A stretch of DNA of 64,000 nt from assembly GCF_017356035.1 (NCBI RefSeq), contig NZ_JAFIQX010000001.1:620001-684000 (forward strand), in the 5' to 3' direction. The DNA comes from Longitalea luteola (GTDB taxonomy: Bacteria; Bacteroidota; Bacteroidia; Chitinophagales; Chitinophagaceae). Below the pieces are notes generated by a model. It made no database searches. It was not told where the DNA came from and saw only the letters and a list, made by a program, of their open reading frames with translations. Positions 16,736 through 25,971 of the stretch are shown here, piece after piece. Each line of letters starts with the position of its first letter. Within the stretch, counting starts at the first letter, position 1. The translations under genes and the position numbers were made by a program.

Positions 16736-17271
16736 TAGGAGGTGAGTTAGGAGGAAGAAAGATCAATCCGCCGGGTAAGATGCCACATACCCGGCCTACC
16801 ACGGATATTGCCAAGGAAGGACTATTTAATATCATCGAGAATAACCTTGATATAACTGCCTTACATACCCTCGATCTGTTTGGCGGTACGGGCAGCATCA
16901 GCTATGAGCTTAAATCGCGCGGCGCAGCAGCCTGCACCATTGTAGAGAAGGATCCTGCGATGTATGAATTCATCAGGAAAACAGCAGCCTCCCTGCACCT
17001 GGAGAACTTCAACGTGGTGAAGATGGACGTTTTCAAATTCATCAACCAGTGCACCAACAAATACAATTTTATTTTTGCAGGGCCGCCTTATGCACTGGGC
17101 ACCATTGACGAATTGCCCAGGTTGATTGCAGAAAAGCAATTGCTGCAACCCGGAGGCTGGTTTGTGCTGGAACATACGCCCAGGAACAATTACGAAACAT
17201 ATCCGTTGTTTGCAACTTCACGTAATTATGGAACTACTATCTTCAGCATCTTCGTAAATAAAAATCTCTGA
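16726..17271 (+). CDS. rsmD: 16S rRNA (guanine(966)-N2)-methyltransferase
   Basis: 181 residues from ATG 16726 (MRIIGGELGGRKINPP), the standard RsmD start; a longer frame from 16636 lies inside DUF3822. RsmD methylates G966 of 16S rRNA using SAM. Visible are HTRPTTDIAKEGLFNII, the SAM-binding DLFGGTGSISYELKSRGA and VEKDPAMYEFIRK. Motif IV, normally (D/N)PP(Y/F), reads GPPY at FAGPPYAL. Either this is a lineage variant or activity is altered. It is coupled to DUF3822 upstream and followed by a strong palindrome. Confidence 0.88.
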   Translation: MRIIGGELGGRKINPPGKMPHTRPTTDIAKEGLFNIIENNLDITALHTLDLFGGTGSISYELKSRGAAACTIVEKDPAMYEFIRKTAASLHLENFNVVKMDVFKFINQCTNKYNFIFAGPPYALGTIDELPRLIAEKQLLQPGGWFVLEHTPRNNYETYPLFATSRNYGTTIFSIFVNKNL

Positions 17272-17276
17272 TTTCG

Positions 17277-17310
17277 TTAGAGACCTGCCTGCCGGCAGGC
17301 AGGTCTCTAA
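17277..17310. terminator. 34-bp perfect palindrome after rsmD, possible terminator
   Basis: TTAGAGACCTGCCTGCC followed by its exact reverse complement, centred on GCCGGC. It makes a 17-bp stem with no spare loop, starting 6 bp after the rsmD stop. It is a member of the CCTGCCTGCCGGCAGGCAGG element also seen at 21693-21714, 27986-28005 and 51134-51148. A terminator role is inference: it has no long T-run. Confidence 0.6.
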
Positions 17311-17345
17311 ATCTCAAAATCCCAAAATCCCAAAATCATCAAAGG
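17311..17345. repeat. Right-arm repeat, AAATCTCAAAATCCC type
   Basis: Four 8-bp units (CAAAATCC variants) between the palindrome and the bioD start. Confidence 0.7.
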
Positions 17346-17975
17346 GTGGAGCGAATATTTGTAACAGGTATAGGAACCGGCATAGGAAAAACGATCGTTT
17401 CAGCGATATTGACCAGGGCACTGGACGCCGATTACTGGAAACCGGTACAGGCAGGTTTTGCCGATGGTACCGATAGCGAATGGGTAGCGCAATGGCTGAA
17501 AGACACGGGTTCGGTTGTGCATCCGGAAGTTTACCGGTTGGCGAAACCCGCATCACCACATATTGCTGCCCGGGAGGAAGGCATTACGATCGATATAAAA
17601 AATATTATTAAGCATATTCCCATAAATAATCGTACCTTACTCATTGAAGGCGCAGGGGGATTATTGGTTCCATTGAACAATTCGGCATTCGTGGCTGACC
17701 TGATCAAAGCGATCGGCGCAAAGGTCATTCTGGTCAGTCGTAATTACCTGGGAAGCATCAATCATTCTTTATTAACGGCACGTGTGTGCCGGGAAATGCA
17801 ATTACCGGTGATCGGATGGGTGTTCAATGACCAGTATCTCGATTATGAAGAAGAGATCGTACAATGGAGCAACTTTCCCAGGATAGCATCAATTCCCTAT
17901 TCTGAAAACATAAACGGGACATTTATCAACACTCAGGCAGCTGCTATAAGAGCGCAACTGAAAGAATTACTATGA
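17346..17975 (+). CDS. bioD: Dethiobiotin synthase
   Basis: 209 residues, starting with GTG at 17346 (MERIFVTGIGTGIGKT). The P-loop GTGIGKT lies at about residues 9-15, YWKPVQAGFADGTDSEWV binds diaminopelargonate, and LIEGAGGLLVPL is the family's second signature. BioD makes dethiobiotin from DAPA, CO2 and ATP. It is the first gene of a run with 4- and 11-bp overlaps through the cyclo-ligase and lpxK. Its pathway partner bioA is at 58.5 kb. Confidence 0.93.
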   Translation: MERIFVTGIGTGIGKTIVSAILTRALDADYWKPVQAGFADGTDSEWVAQWLKDTGSVVHPEVYRLAKPASPHIAAREEGITIDIKNIIKHIPINNRTLLIEGAGGLLVPLNNSAFVADLIKAIGAKVILVSRNYLGSINHSLLTARVCREMQLPVIGWVFNDQYLDYEEEIVQWSNFPRIASIPYSENINGTFINTQAAAIRAQLKELL

Positions 17976-18541
17976 TAAAAAATACCGTTAGAAAAGAGTT
18001 TTTGCAACGCAGGATGAACATGCCGGAAGAGGAGCTGCAACAACAAACTGCATTAATTGCCGCTAACTTCCGGAAACTGACACTTCCCCCCGTAAATTTT
18101 CTGTTGTCTTATTACCCGCTGGCAAGCCGGCATGAGTTCGACGTTTCCATTTGTGAAGACATATTGAAAGAGCAGAATCTGCTCTTGCGCGTGGCATGGC
18201 CAAAGGTCCATATCGACTTGCACGATATGGAAGCTGTACAGGTTGAAAAAGACGGCTTGTTTATCAAGAACCGGTATAATATCCTGGAACCCATCGGCGG
18301 GGCCATAATTCCGCCCCAACAGCTCGATGTCGTTTTTGTACCCCTGGTAGCATTTGATGAACGTGGATACCGGGTTGGGTATGGCAAGGGATATTACGAT
18401 CGTTACCTGTCACAATGCCGCCCGGCCGCTATCAAGATCGGGTTCTCGTTTTTCGATGCAATAGAATACATTGAGGACATCGACGAATTTGATGTACCTT
18501 TAAACTTTTGCATTACACCGCATCGTATTTATGAATTTTAA
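17972..18541 (+). CDS. 5-formyltetrahydrofolate cyclo-ligase
   Basis: 189 residues. The N-terminal IKNTVRKEFLQRRMNMPEEEL and the C-terminal GYRVGYGKGYYDRYL, which binds substrate and ATP, identify the family. The enzyme turns 5-formyl-THF into 5,10-methenyl-THF, returning it to the active one-carbon pool. The ATG overlaps the bioD stop by 4 bp (ATGA), and the end overlaps lpxK by 11 bp, so the genes are translated from one message. Confidence 0.92.
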   Translation: MIKNTVRKEFLQRRMNMPEEELQQQTALIAANFRKLTLPPVNFLLSYYPLASRHEFDVSICEDILKEQNLLLRVAWPKVHIDLHDMEAVQVEKDGLFIKNRYNILEPIGGAIIPPQQLDVVFVPLVAFDERGYRVGYGKGYYDRYLSQCRPAAIKIGFSFFDAIEYIEDIDEFDVPLNFCITPHRIYEF

Positions 18542-19607
18542 TGCTCCGTTGCTGCGGCCTTTCCGCATATTGTTGTTCCCTTTTTCCCTGTTATATGGCG
18601 CAGCGATCTGGATACGTAACCGATTGTATGACAAAGGCATCCTTAGATCAACCGGGTTTAACCTGCCGATCATCTGCATCGGGAACCTGTCGGTAGGAGG
18701 TACTGGTAAATCTCCCATGGTAGAATGGCTGGTAAAATACTTGCATAATGAAATGCAGGTGGCTGTATTAAGCCGCGGGTATAAACGCCGGACCAAGGGG
18801 TATGCACTCGCTGGTGAAAATACCACTGCCCTGGATATAGGAGATGAGCCTATGCAGTTCCATATTAAATTTCCCGGTGTTGCCGTAGCAGTTGGGGAGG
18901 AAAGGATCGTCGCCGTTCCCCAGTTATTGCACGACCGGCCCGAAACAAAGGTCATCATCCTCGATGATGCATTTCAACACCGGTCGATCAAAGCGGGGTT
19001 GAACATCGTATTGTCGAATTATGATAACCTCTTTACCCGCGACTGGATGATGCCTACAGGCGATCTGCGCGATGAGCGGAGTTCGTATAAACGGGCAGAT
19101 GTCATAGTGGTAACCAAATGCCCGGTTAATTTATCGGTAGAAGAAAAAGAGGCCATTAAACAGGAAATAAAACCACTGCCTCACCAGCAGGTTTTCTTCT
19201 CTTCCATACAGTATGGATATCCTTACCACATTATCAGTAAAAAAGAGATTTCGCTGAGCACAACCACCGAAGTTTTACTGGTAAGCGGCATTGCAAATCC
19301 GCTGCCGTTAAAAAAATATTTACAGGATGCTACAAAAACGTACTATGAAATATTGTATGGCGATCATCATATCTTTTCCATCGACGACTGGAAGGATATC
19401 GTGAACCGGTTTAAGAACATCCCCACCCAAAATAAAATTATACTTACTACTGAAAAAGATGCCGTTCGTCTGGTAAAATTTGGACAGACCTTGCAAGATT
19501 ACCCCTTATATGTAATTCCCATTGAGATCCAATTCCTTTTTAATGAGGGGCATCAGTTTACTGATATTATCAGTAAATTCATTACTGAATTCAGTATCAC
19601 GAATTAA
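18531..19607 (+). CDS. lpxK: Tetraacyldisaccharide 4'-kinase
   Basis: 358 residues. The N-terminal membrane-associating helix (RPFRILLFPFSLLYGAAIWIRNRLYD) precedes the P-loop CIGNLSVGGTGKSPMVEWL. LSRGYKRRTKGY and VIILDDAFQHRSI are LpxK signatures. It phosphorylates the disaccharide lipid A precursor at the inner membrane, so the organism makes lipopolysaccharide. The start overlaps the preceding gene by 11 bp; the stop is 10 bp before RNase R. Confidence 0.93.
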   Translation: MNFNAPLLRPFRILLFPFSLLYGAAIWIRNRLYDKGILRSTGFNLPIICIGNLSVGGTGKSPMVEWLVKYLHNEMQVAVLSRGYKRRTKGYALAGENTTALDIGDEPMQFHIKFPGVAVAVGEERIVAVPQLLHDRPETKVIILDDAFQHRSIKAGLNIVLSNYDNLFTRDWMMPTGDLRDERSSYKRADVIVVTKCPVNLSVEEKEAIKQEIKPLPHQQVFFSSIQYGYPYHIISKKEISLSTTTEVLLVSGIANPLPLKKYLQDATKTYYEILYGDHHIFSIDDWKDIVNRFKNIPTQNKIILTTEKDAVRLVKFGQTLQDYPLYVIPIEIQFLFNEGHQFTDIISKFITEFSITN

Positions 19608-19616
19608 AATGATTGA

Positions 19617-21656
19617 ATGAGCAGAAAACAAGCAAAGAAGAAAAAGAAAAAAGGAGCAGCTGAGCCACACACACTGAAAGGTGTTTTAGATATTACCCGG
19701 TCAGGCATCGGGTATGTAATTGTTGAAAATCTTCCCAATGATATTCTCGTGCGGCCCGCTGATTTCAATACCGCCCTGCATGGCGATACCGTGCGGGTTC
19801 GCGTATTGGGCGGCTCCGCCAAAAAAAGCGGCCGGCAACAGGGCCAGATCGTTGATGTACTGCAGCGTAAACAAATGGAATTTCTGGGAAAACTGGAAAT
19901 AGGCAAAACTGCCGCTTTCTTTACTGCAGATACCGAAAAGCCCATGCCCGATATTTTCATTCCCGAATCGGCATTGAATGGCGCTAAAGACGGTGATCGC
20001 GTAATTGTACGCATTACTGAGTGGGAGAAACAGAAGAAGCCGGTTGGCACGGTTATCCAGGTAATGGAGCCAGGTAACGAAGGCGATATGGCCATGAAGG
20101 AGATCCTGATGGAAAATGGCTTCCCCTTATTTTTCCCGGAAAATGTATTGGAAGAAGCGGAACGTATACCCGATACCATTTCACAGGACGAGATCAAAAA
20201 AAGAAGAGATTGCCGCGATGTGTTGACATTCACCATCGACCCGGTAGACGCCAAGGATTTTGATGATGCCTTAAGCATTCGGTTACTGAAGAACGGTATG
20301 TATGAAATAGGGGTGCATATAGCCGATGTAAGTCATTACGTAGAGCCGGATTCGGCCCTTGATAAAGAAGCTTATGACCGCGCCACATCGGTATACCTTC
20401 CCGACCGCGTAGCGCCCATGCTGCCCGAACGCATTTCGAATGAACTGTGCTCACTGCGGCCGCGGGAAGACAAGCTTACCTTTTCAGCGATCTTTCAAAT
20501 AACCGATACCGGTGAAGTAAAGCAATACTGGCTGGGCCGCACAGTGATCCATTCCAATCACCGCTTCACGTACGAAGAAGTGCAGGAGATCATCGAAAAA
20601 GGAGAGGGCTTATACCTCGATGAAATATTGCTGTTGAATAAACTCGCACAGGGCTTCCGCGCAAAGCGCTTTAAAAAGGGAGCCATCAATTTCTCATCAC
20701 AGGAAGTGCGCTTTAAGCTCGATGAATCAGGAAAGCCTATTGGCATTATGGTCAAGGAAAGCAAAGAGGCGCATCAGCTGATCGAAGAATTCATGCTGCT
20801 GGCGAATCGCGTAGTAGCAGAGAATGTAGGTAAGGTAAAGGTCAATAAAAAAGACCTGCCTTTCCCATACCGTGTGCATGATACTCCCGACGAAATGAAA
20901 CTGTTGCCCTTTGTTGAATTTGCAAAGAAATACGGTCATACATTCGATACCAAGACCCCGGAAGGCATTGCGGCTTCCTTCAACCTGATGCTGCAGGATG
21001 TACAGGGTAAACCCGAACAGCATGTGCTGGAACAACTGGGCATCCGCACCATGGCCAAAGCCATTTATACTACAGAGAATATCGGTCACTATGGATTAGG
21101 CTTTAAGCACTATTGTCATTTTACCTCACCCATTCGCCGTTATCCCGATGTAATGGTGCATCGCATTTTGCAGGAAGTGATAGATGGCGATCCGGAGCCG
21201 CAGAAGAAGCTGGAATCGAAATGTAAACACTGCAGTGAGAAGGAACGCGCCGCTATGGAAGCGGAACGCGCTGCCAATAAATACAAGCAGGTAGAATACA
21301 TGAAAGAATTCCTGGGTGAAGAATTTGAAGGTGTGATCAGCGGCGTGGCTTCTTTTGGTTTCTGGGTTGAGACCATAGAGCATAAATGTGAAGGTTTGGT
21401 AAGCATTAACAGCCTGCTCGAATACGATGATTTCCGCCATGTAGAAAGCGATTACAGTCTGGTAGGTTTACGCAGCGGCCGCAAATTTGCGATGGGCGAT
21501 AAAGTGCGCATAAAAGTAGTGGCAGCCAACCTTACCAAGCGCCAGCTGGATTATGAGTGGGTGATCACCTCGAGTTTGAAGGAAGAGACCGGCGCCGCTA
21601 AAAGATCCGGTGCCAGGAAAAATGTTCCTGCTAAAAAGAAAGGAAGCAAAAAGTGA
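19617..21656 (+). CDS. rnr: Ribonuclease R
   Basis: 679 residues. A Lys-rich head (KQAKKKKKKG) precedes OB-type cold-shock domains. The RNB catalytic domain begins at RRDCRDVLTFTIDPVDAKDFDDALSI with the metal-binding aspartates, and includes YTTENIGHYGLGFKHYCHFTSPIRRYPDVMVHR. An S1 domain (about 575-655, EEFEGVISGVASFGFWVE) and a basic tail close it. It is a processive 3'-to-5' exoribonuclease for structured RNA. It follows lpxK by 9 bp, so the two are likely cotranscribed. Confidence 0.94.
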   Translation: MSRKQAKKKKKKGAAEPHTLKGVLDITRSGIGYVIVENLPNDILVRPADFNTALHGDTVRVRVLGGSAKKSGRQQGQIVDVLQRKQMEFLGKLEIGKTAAFFTADTEKPMPDIFIPESALNGAKDGDRVIVRITEWEKQKKPVGTVIQVMEPGNEGDMAMKEILMENGFPLFFPENVLEEAERIPDTISQDEIKKRRDCRDVLTFTIDPVDAKDFDDALSIRLLKNGMYEIGVHIADVSHYVEPDSALDKEAYDRATSVYLPDRVAPMLPERISNELCSLRPREDKLTFSAIFQITDTGEVKQYWLGRTVIHSNHRFTYEEVQEIIEKGEGLYLDEILLLNKLAQGFRAKRFKKGAINFSSQEVRFKLDESGKPIGIMVKESKEAHQLIEEFMLLANRVVAENVGKVKVNKKDLPFPYRVHDTPDEMKLLPFVEFAKKYGHTFDTKTPEGIAASFNLMLQDVQGKPEQHVLEQLGIRTMAKAIYTTENIGHYGLGFKHYCHFTSPIRRYPDVMVHRILQEVIDGDPEPQKKLESKCKHCSEKERAAMEAERAANKYKQVEYMKEFLGEEFEGVISGVASFGFWVETIEHKCEGLVSINSLLEYDDFRHVESDYSLVGLRSGRKFAMGDKVRIKVVAANLTKRQLDYEWVITSSLKEETGAAKRSGARKNVPAKKKGSKK

Positions 21657-21836
21657 TTTCTGATTTCTGATTTCGAGATTTTGAGATTTTGAGACCTGCC
21701 GGCCGGCAGGCAGGTTTTTAGATTTTTTTATGTTCAGCCAACTGATAATTCGCAAAATCTCTGTATTTCTAAATCCCAAAATCAAGAAATCTCTAAATCT
21801 CTAAATCCCGGAAATCCCAAAATCAAAGCCGTATTC
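21657..21836. repeat. Arm-loop-inverted-arm repeat, GATTTCGAGATTTTGAG type
   Basis: Left arm 21657-21692, then the palindrome CCTGCCGGCCGGCAGG (21695-21710), a centre with TGTTCAGCCAACTGA (21731-21745), CTGTATTT (21761-21768), then a right arm of AAATCTCTAAATCCC units to about 21830. Confidence 0.87.
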
Positions 21837-21846
21837 TATTAACTAT

Positions 21847-22812
21847 ATGCAAAGCTTTCAAGATCTATCAAAACAGTTCACTGAATATTTCAACGTCCGG
21901 CATTTTCCGAAAGAACCCGCCAGCTTGTACGATGCCGATGAATATTTCCTAAGCCTCGGCGGAAAACGCGTGCGGCCGGTGATGTGTTTAATGGGCAATG
22001 AATTATTCGATGAGATCAATAAAGATGCCTGGCCGGTAGCTGCCGCCATAGAATTGTTCCACAACTTTACCCTCATTCACGACGATATTATGGACAAGGC
22101 GCCTTTGCGCCGTAACCAGCCTACGGTACACGCCAGGTATGGCGAGTCCACTGCTTTGCTTTCAGGCGATGTAATGCTCATTGTGGCTTATGATTACCTC
22201 AATAAGATCAGCACCGATTACCTGCATAAAGTGATCAGCCTGTTCAACCGCACTGCCAAAGAAGTTTGTGAAGGCCAGCAGCTCGATATGGATTTTGAGA
22301 AACAGGAACAGGTGAAAATGGATGAGTATATCCGGATGATAGAACTGAAGACCTCCGTCCTGCTGGCGGCGAGTTTGCGGCTCGGTGCTATTTTAGGCGG
22401 GGCCGGCCAAAGCAACCAGGAACACCTGTACGCTTTTGGCCGTAACCTGGGCATTGCCTTCCAGATCCAGGACGATTACCTTGATGCCTATGGCGATCCG
22501 GCGAAGTTCGGGAAACAACCCGGCGGTGATATTATGGCGAATAAAAAAACCTTCTTAATGATCAAGGCCATGGAGTCGGCCAACCCCGCACAGTTAAAGG
22601 AATTAAAGCGCCTGATGCAGGAGAATCCTGACGACAAAGTGGCCCGCGTACTATCGGTTTTTGATGATTGTGGGGTGAATAAATGGGCGGCTGACCTGAA
22701 AGAAAAATACGTCAGCGAAGCTTTCGAACACCTGGAAGAAATTGCAGTCGTATCAGTACGTAAGGAACCATTAAGACAACTTGCCCACTTCCTAGTACAA
22801 AGAGAGCACTAA
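21847..22812 (+). CDS. Polyprenyl diphosphate synthase
   Basis: 321 residues. The first Asp-rich motif is DDIMD (79-83, in LIHDDIMDKAPLRR) and the second is DDYLD (209-213), which bind magnesium and the allylic diphosphate. GGKRVRP near residue 38 binds isopentenyl diphosphate. The DDxxD form with two residues between is typical of all-trans geranylgeranyl/longer-chain synthases rather than bacterial FPP synthase, but chain length cannot be read from sequence alone. The product may serve menaquinone or carotenoid synthesis. Confidence 0.92.
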   Translation: MQSFQDLSKQFTEYFNVRHFPKEPASLYDADEYFLSLGGKRVRPVMCLMGNELFDEINKDAWPVAAAIELFHNFTLIHDDIMDKAPLRRNQPTVHARYGESTALLSGDVMLIVAYDYLNKISTDYLHKVISLFNRTAKEVCEGQQLDMDFEKQEQVKMDEYIRMIELKTSVLLAASLRLGAILGGAGQSNQEHLYAFGRNLGIAFQIQDDYLDAYGDPAKFGKQPGGDIMANKKTFLMIKAMESANPAQLKELKRLMQENPDDKVARVLSVFDDCGVNKWAADLKEKYVSEAFEHLEEIAVVSVRKEPLRQLAHFLVQREH

Positions 22813-22814
22813 CA

Positions 22815-22958
22815 AAAAGCGATTGCTGATTTTGAGATTTACGATTTTGAGATTTCTATACGTTCAACATTCCGATAAATCCCGGAATCTCAAAATCTCA
22901 AAATCTCAAAATCTCGAAATCTCAAAATCTCGAAATCTCGAAATCAAATTGGGGGATT
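22815..22958. repeat. Arm-loop-inverted-arm repeat, GATTTTGAGATTT type
   Basis: Left arm about 22825-22858, centre to about 22880, right arm of nine or more AAATCTCA/AAATCTCG units up to the permease leader. Confidence 0.86.
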
Positions 22959-23009
22959 CGGTAATTAAAGAGAATTTCCATAATTTTCCCCGCTTAAAAC
23001 CCCGTCAAC

Positions 23010-24779
23010 ATGCCAAACTCGCTGTTTCGCACAAAAAAAATAGAATCTATCTTAAAAGAAGGAAGTGATGAGGGACATGGAGCTGGCGGGTTGAAGCGGG
23101 TGTTGAATGTGCGGGATCTTACCTTTTTCGGGATTGCGGCTATCATTGGCGCCGGCAGCTTCAGCAGCCTGGGCGATGCGTGTTTCAAGGGCGGTCCGGG
23201 CGTTGTGGTCCTGTTTATCATGTGCGGTATTGCCTGTGCGTTTACTGCCTTTTGTTATTCAGAGTTCGCGAGCCGTATTCCTGTAGCGGGCAGCGCTTAT
23301 ACCTATGCATATGCTTCCTTCGGTGAGTTGTTTGCCTGGATCATTGGCTGGGCCCTGATCATGGAATATTCCATCGGCAACATATATGTGGCTTTTTCCT
23401 GGAGCGATTACTTTACCTCTTTTCTGCATAAAATAAATGTACATATACCCGATTACCTCACCTGTAGTTACCAGGAGGCGAAAAAGACATTCCTTCACTA
23501 CGCTGCCCAAACGCCGGCTGACCAGCTTGAATTTGTGAAGAACCAGTCCAATGCCGAATTATTGAATGCCTGGAATAACAGTCCGGTAATGGGATCGCTG
23601 AAAATTATCTTCGACCTGCCGGCCCTGATCATCAATATTCTCATAACCACCCTGGTATATATTGGAATAAAAGAATCACGGAATTTCAGCAACGCCATGG
23701 TGGTGCTGAAACTGGCCGTGGTAGCCCTGGTGATCATTGTAGGCGCCTATTATATTGATCCTGCTAACTGGTTACCGGTTAACGACGCGGGTACTAAATC
23801 ATTTATGCCGAATGGCTTTGGCGGGGTGATGGCTGCCGTGTCGGGCGTTTTCTTTGCCTATATTGGTTTTGATGCGGTCAGTGTGCTTGCCGAAGAAAGC
23901 AAAAATCCACAGCGCGATCTGCCAAAGGGTATGACCTATTCGCTGGTCATTTGTACCATTGTATACATTCTGCTCGCCCTGGTATTGACCGGCGTGGTAC
24001 ACTACAAGCAGTTTCAAAACGTAGGCGATCCGCTGGCGAAGATATTCGAAGTAAAAAATGTAGGCTGGATGCAATTGCTGGTATCTGTAAGCGCCGTAAT
24101 AGCCATGACCAGCGTATTACTGGTCTTTCAAATGGGACAACCCCGCATCTGGATGAGCATGAGCCGCGACGGCTTGTTGCCGCCCGTATTTCAACGCATT
24201 CATAAGAAATACAAGACCCCTTCTTTCTCTACCATTCTTACCGGTATGGTGGTTGGATTGCCTATTTTATTTACCGACAAATCATTTGTGCTCGACTTTA
24301 CCAGCATCGCTACCCTGTTTGCGTTTGTGCTTGTTTGTGGTGGTGTGTTGTTGATACCCCGTAAAGAGAAAGTAGCCGGCCGGTTTAATATGCCCTATAT
24401 CAATGCCCAGTTTATTTACCCGTTATTGATCCTCATCTCGTTGACCGTTTTGACGGTATGGGCGCCGGGTTATTTTTCAGACATGTTGAATTTTGATTTT
24501 TCAGCCGATCCCGATTATACATCAAACGCCGTAAGTTTTATGGATCTGGCCACGCCCAAAATTTCAGGGATCGTTTTCTGGATCGCCTGTATCAGCTTAA
24601 GCATCCTGGCCCTGGTTAAAAAGTACTCGTTAATCCCCCTGATGGGTGTAACTACCTGTTTATACCTGTTAACCGGTATGACAAAAAGCAACTGGGCCTG
24701 GTTCCTGGGCTGGTTGTTATTGGGCCTGGTCATTTATTTCTTTTATGGTTACAAAAAAAGTAAACTCGCAAGGTCCTGA
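23010..24779 (+). CDS. APC-superfamily amino acid permease (cationic amino acid transporter type)
   Basis: 589 residues with 12-14 hydrophobic segments. The first helix FFGIAAIIGAGSFSSLGDACFKGGPGVVV is the APC substrate-binding motif; GSAYTYAYASFGELFAWIIGWALIMEY and FFAYIGFDAVSVLAEESKNPQRDLPKGM are typical of the CAT/YhdG branch. It imports amino acids with protons; the substrate cannot be named. The loop between helices near residues 145-190 is longer than usual. Its 3' end overlaps the HD-protein gene by 35 bp. Confidence 0.9.
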   Translation: MPNSLFRTKKIESILKEGSDEGHGAGGLKRVLNVRDLTFFGIAAIIGAGSFSSLGDACFKGGPGVVVLFIMCGIACAFTAFCYSEFASRIPVAGSAYTYAYASFGELFAWIIGWALIMEYSIGNIYVAFSWSDYFTSFLHKINVHIPDYLTCSYQEAKKTFLHYAAQTPADQLEFVKNQSNAELLNAWNNSPVMGSLKIIFDLPALIINILITTLVYIGIKESRNFSNAMVVLKLAVVALVIIVGAYYIDPANWLPVNDAGTKSFMPNGFGGVMAAVSGVFFAYIGFDAVSVLAEESKNPQRDLPKGMTYSLVICTIVYILLALVLTGVVHYKQFQNVGDPLAKIFEVKNVGWMQLLVSVSAVIAMTSVLLVFQMGQPRIWMSMSRDGLLPPVFQRIHKKYKTPSFSTILTGMVVGLPILFTDKSFVLDFTSIATLFAFVLVCGGVLLIPRKEKVAGRFNMPYINAQFIYPLLILISLTVLTVWAPGYFSDMLNFDFSADPDYTSNAVSFMDLATPKISGIVFWIACISLSILALVKKYSLIPLMGVTTCLYLLTGMTKSNWAWFLGWLLLGLVIYFFYGYKKSKLARS

Positions 24780-25437
24780 ACGCAATCAACAGCTGCAGGA
24801 TAAGGTTCGCACAGTGTGGGACCAGTTAACTGCCCAATACGGTAAGGATAGTGAATTGGGGGACCGTTTCTTTCAGGAGATCCTGAGAAAATACACGACA
24901 TCGCGGCGGCATTATCACAACCTGCAGCACATTCATGCTTTATTACAGTACAGTGAACGGTATGCCGGCCATCTGCAGGACCGGGAGGTGGTAGTATTCT
25001 CCATCTTTTACCACGATATCATTTACAATGTACTGCGCAAGGATAATGAGCCAAGGAGTGCCCGGCTGGCCGAAAGGCGGTTGCAGGCGCTCAAACTGCC
25101 GCCATCCAAAATAGAGCAGGTTAAAATATATATAGAAGCTACCCAAACGCATGCGGTTACCGCAGCTGTTACACATCTCACCGATCTGCAGTTATTCCTC
25201 GATTTCGACATGTCGATCCTCGGCGCCGACTGGGACGACTATGAACTCTATACCCGCCAGGTTCGGCGGGAATACCGCATTTATCCCGATAAGTTGTATT
25301 ATCCCGGCCGGAAGCATTTCCTGCAGCACTGCCTGCAAACGGAGCATATTTTTCAAACGGCTATCTTCCGCGAGCAGTATGAGGCGAAGGCGAGGGCGAA
25401 CTTAAACCGTGAGCTAGCTATGATTAATAGTATATAG
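24745..25437 (+). CDS. HD-domain predicted metal-dependent phosphohydrolase
   Basis: 230 residues. The metal site is RHYHNLQHI (H58, H62) and SIFYHDIIYN (H90-D91), with a downstream LFLDFDMSILGADWDDYELYTRQVRREY segment. This matches the COG4339 group of HD proteins, whose substrate is unknown. It starts inside the last codons of the permease (35-bp overlap), so the two are cotranscribed. A nucleotide or signalling role is possible but not shown. Confidence 0.85.
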   Translation: MVTKKVNSQGPERNQQLQDKVRTVWDQLTAQYGKDSELGDRFFQEILRKYTTSRRHYHNLQHIHALLQYSERYAGHLQDREVVVFSIFYHDIIYNVLRKDNEPRSARLAERRLQALKLPPSKIEQVKIYIEATQTHAVTAAVTHLTDLQLFLDFDMSILGADWDDYELYTRQVRREYRIYPDKLYYPGRKHFLQHCLQTEHIFQTAIFREQYEAKARANLNRELAMINSI

Positions 25438-25562
25438 TTCACAGTTCAAAGTTTACAGTTCACAATTCGAAGTTGATAGCTTTCCGGGTTTCTAAGCCAT
25501 TGAGCTGAAGCGCGAGGCACTTAGAAGTTAGAACTTAAAACTTAGAACTTGTTTTGCCCAGA
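25438..25562. repeat. Arm-loop-inverted-arm repeat, AGTTCAAAGTT / AACTTAGAACTT type
   Basis: Left arm with GTTCACAGTTCAAAGTTTAC, a 50-bp centre, right arm with AGAACTTAAAACTTAGAACT. It begins at the HD-gene stop. Confidence 0.8.
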
Positions 25563-25615
25563 TCAACCCTTGCGCCGGGTCTGGTTCGGGAACCTTTCGC
25601 CCGTTTCAGCCAGGT

Positions 25616-25707
25616 GATCTGTAAGTGTCTCGTACATGTCTCGTTCCTTTAAAGGAACGGCTTATGTACGACACATATACGAGACATGTACGGGATATGT
25701 ACGAGAC
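25616..25707. repeat. 11-bp repeats in both orientations around an 18-bp palindrome
   Basis: Two to three inverted units (GTCTCGTACAT, 25627-25637, and variants) lead into the perfect palindrome CGTTCCTTTAAAGGAACG (25642-25659). Four head-to-tail units of ATGTACGAGAC and close variants follow at 25664-25707. The unit length is one helical turn. It lies in a 599-bp gap; the rest (25708-25971) shows no gene. Confidence 0.85.
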
Positions 25708-25971
25708 ATCCCCGGACCTGACCAGGCAAAGACCCGGCCGAGCCCTGGCGCCAGGGCAATAAAGAAGTAGCAAAAAAGGCGAAGAATGCAGTAAAAAGAA
25801 CGAAAATCAACCGGTTTGAGCTAAAAAGGCCTTTCCGGCCTTGTTGCATACGGTTTTAAGCGATTATCCTCATAAATGAAAATGAGAAGCAGGGAGCTTT
25901 AGGGGGTAGGAGATTGTTAAAGCGTCAAAAAAGGTGCCTGACCGGTGCTTCGGACATCCCTTTTTCAGCCG

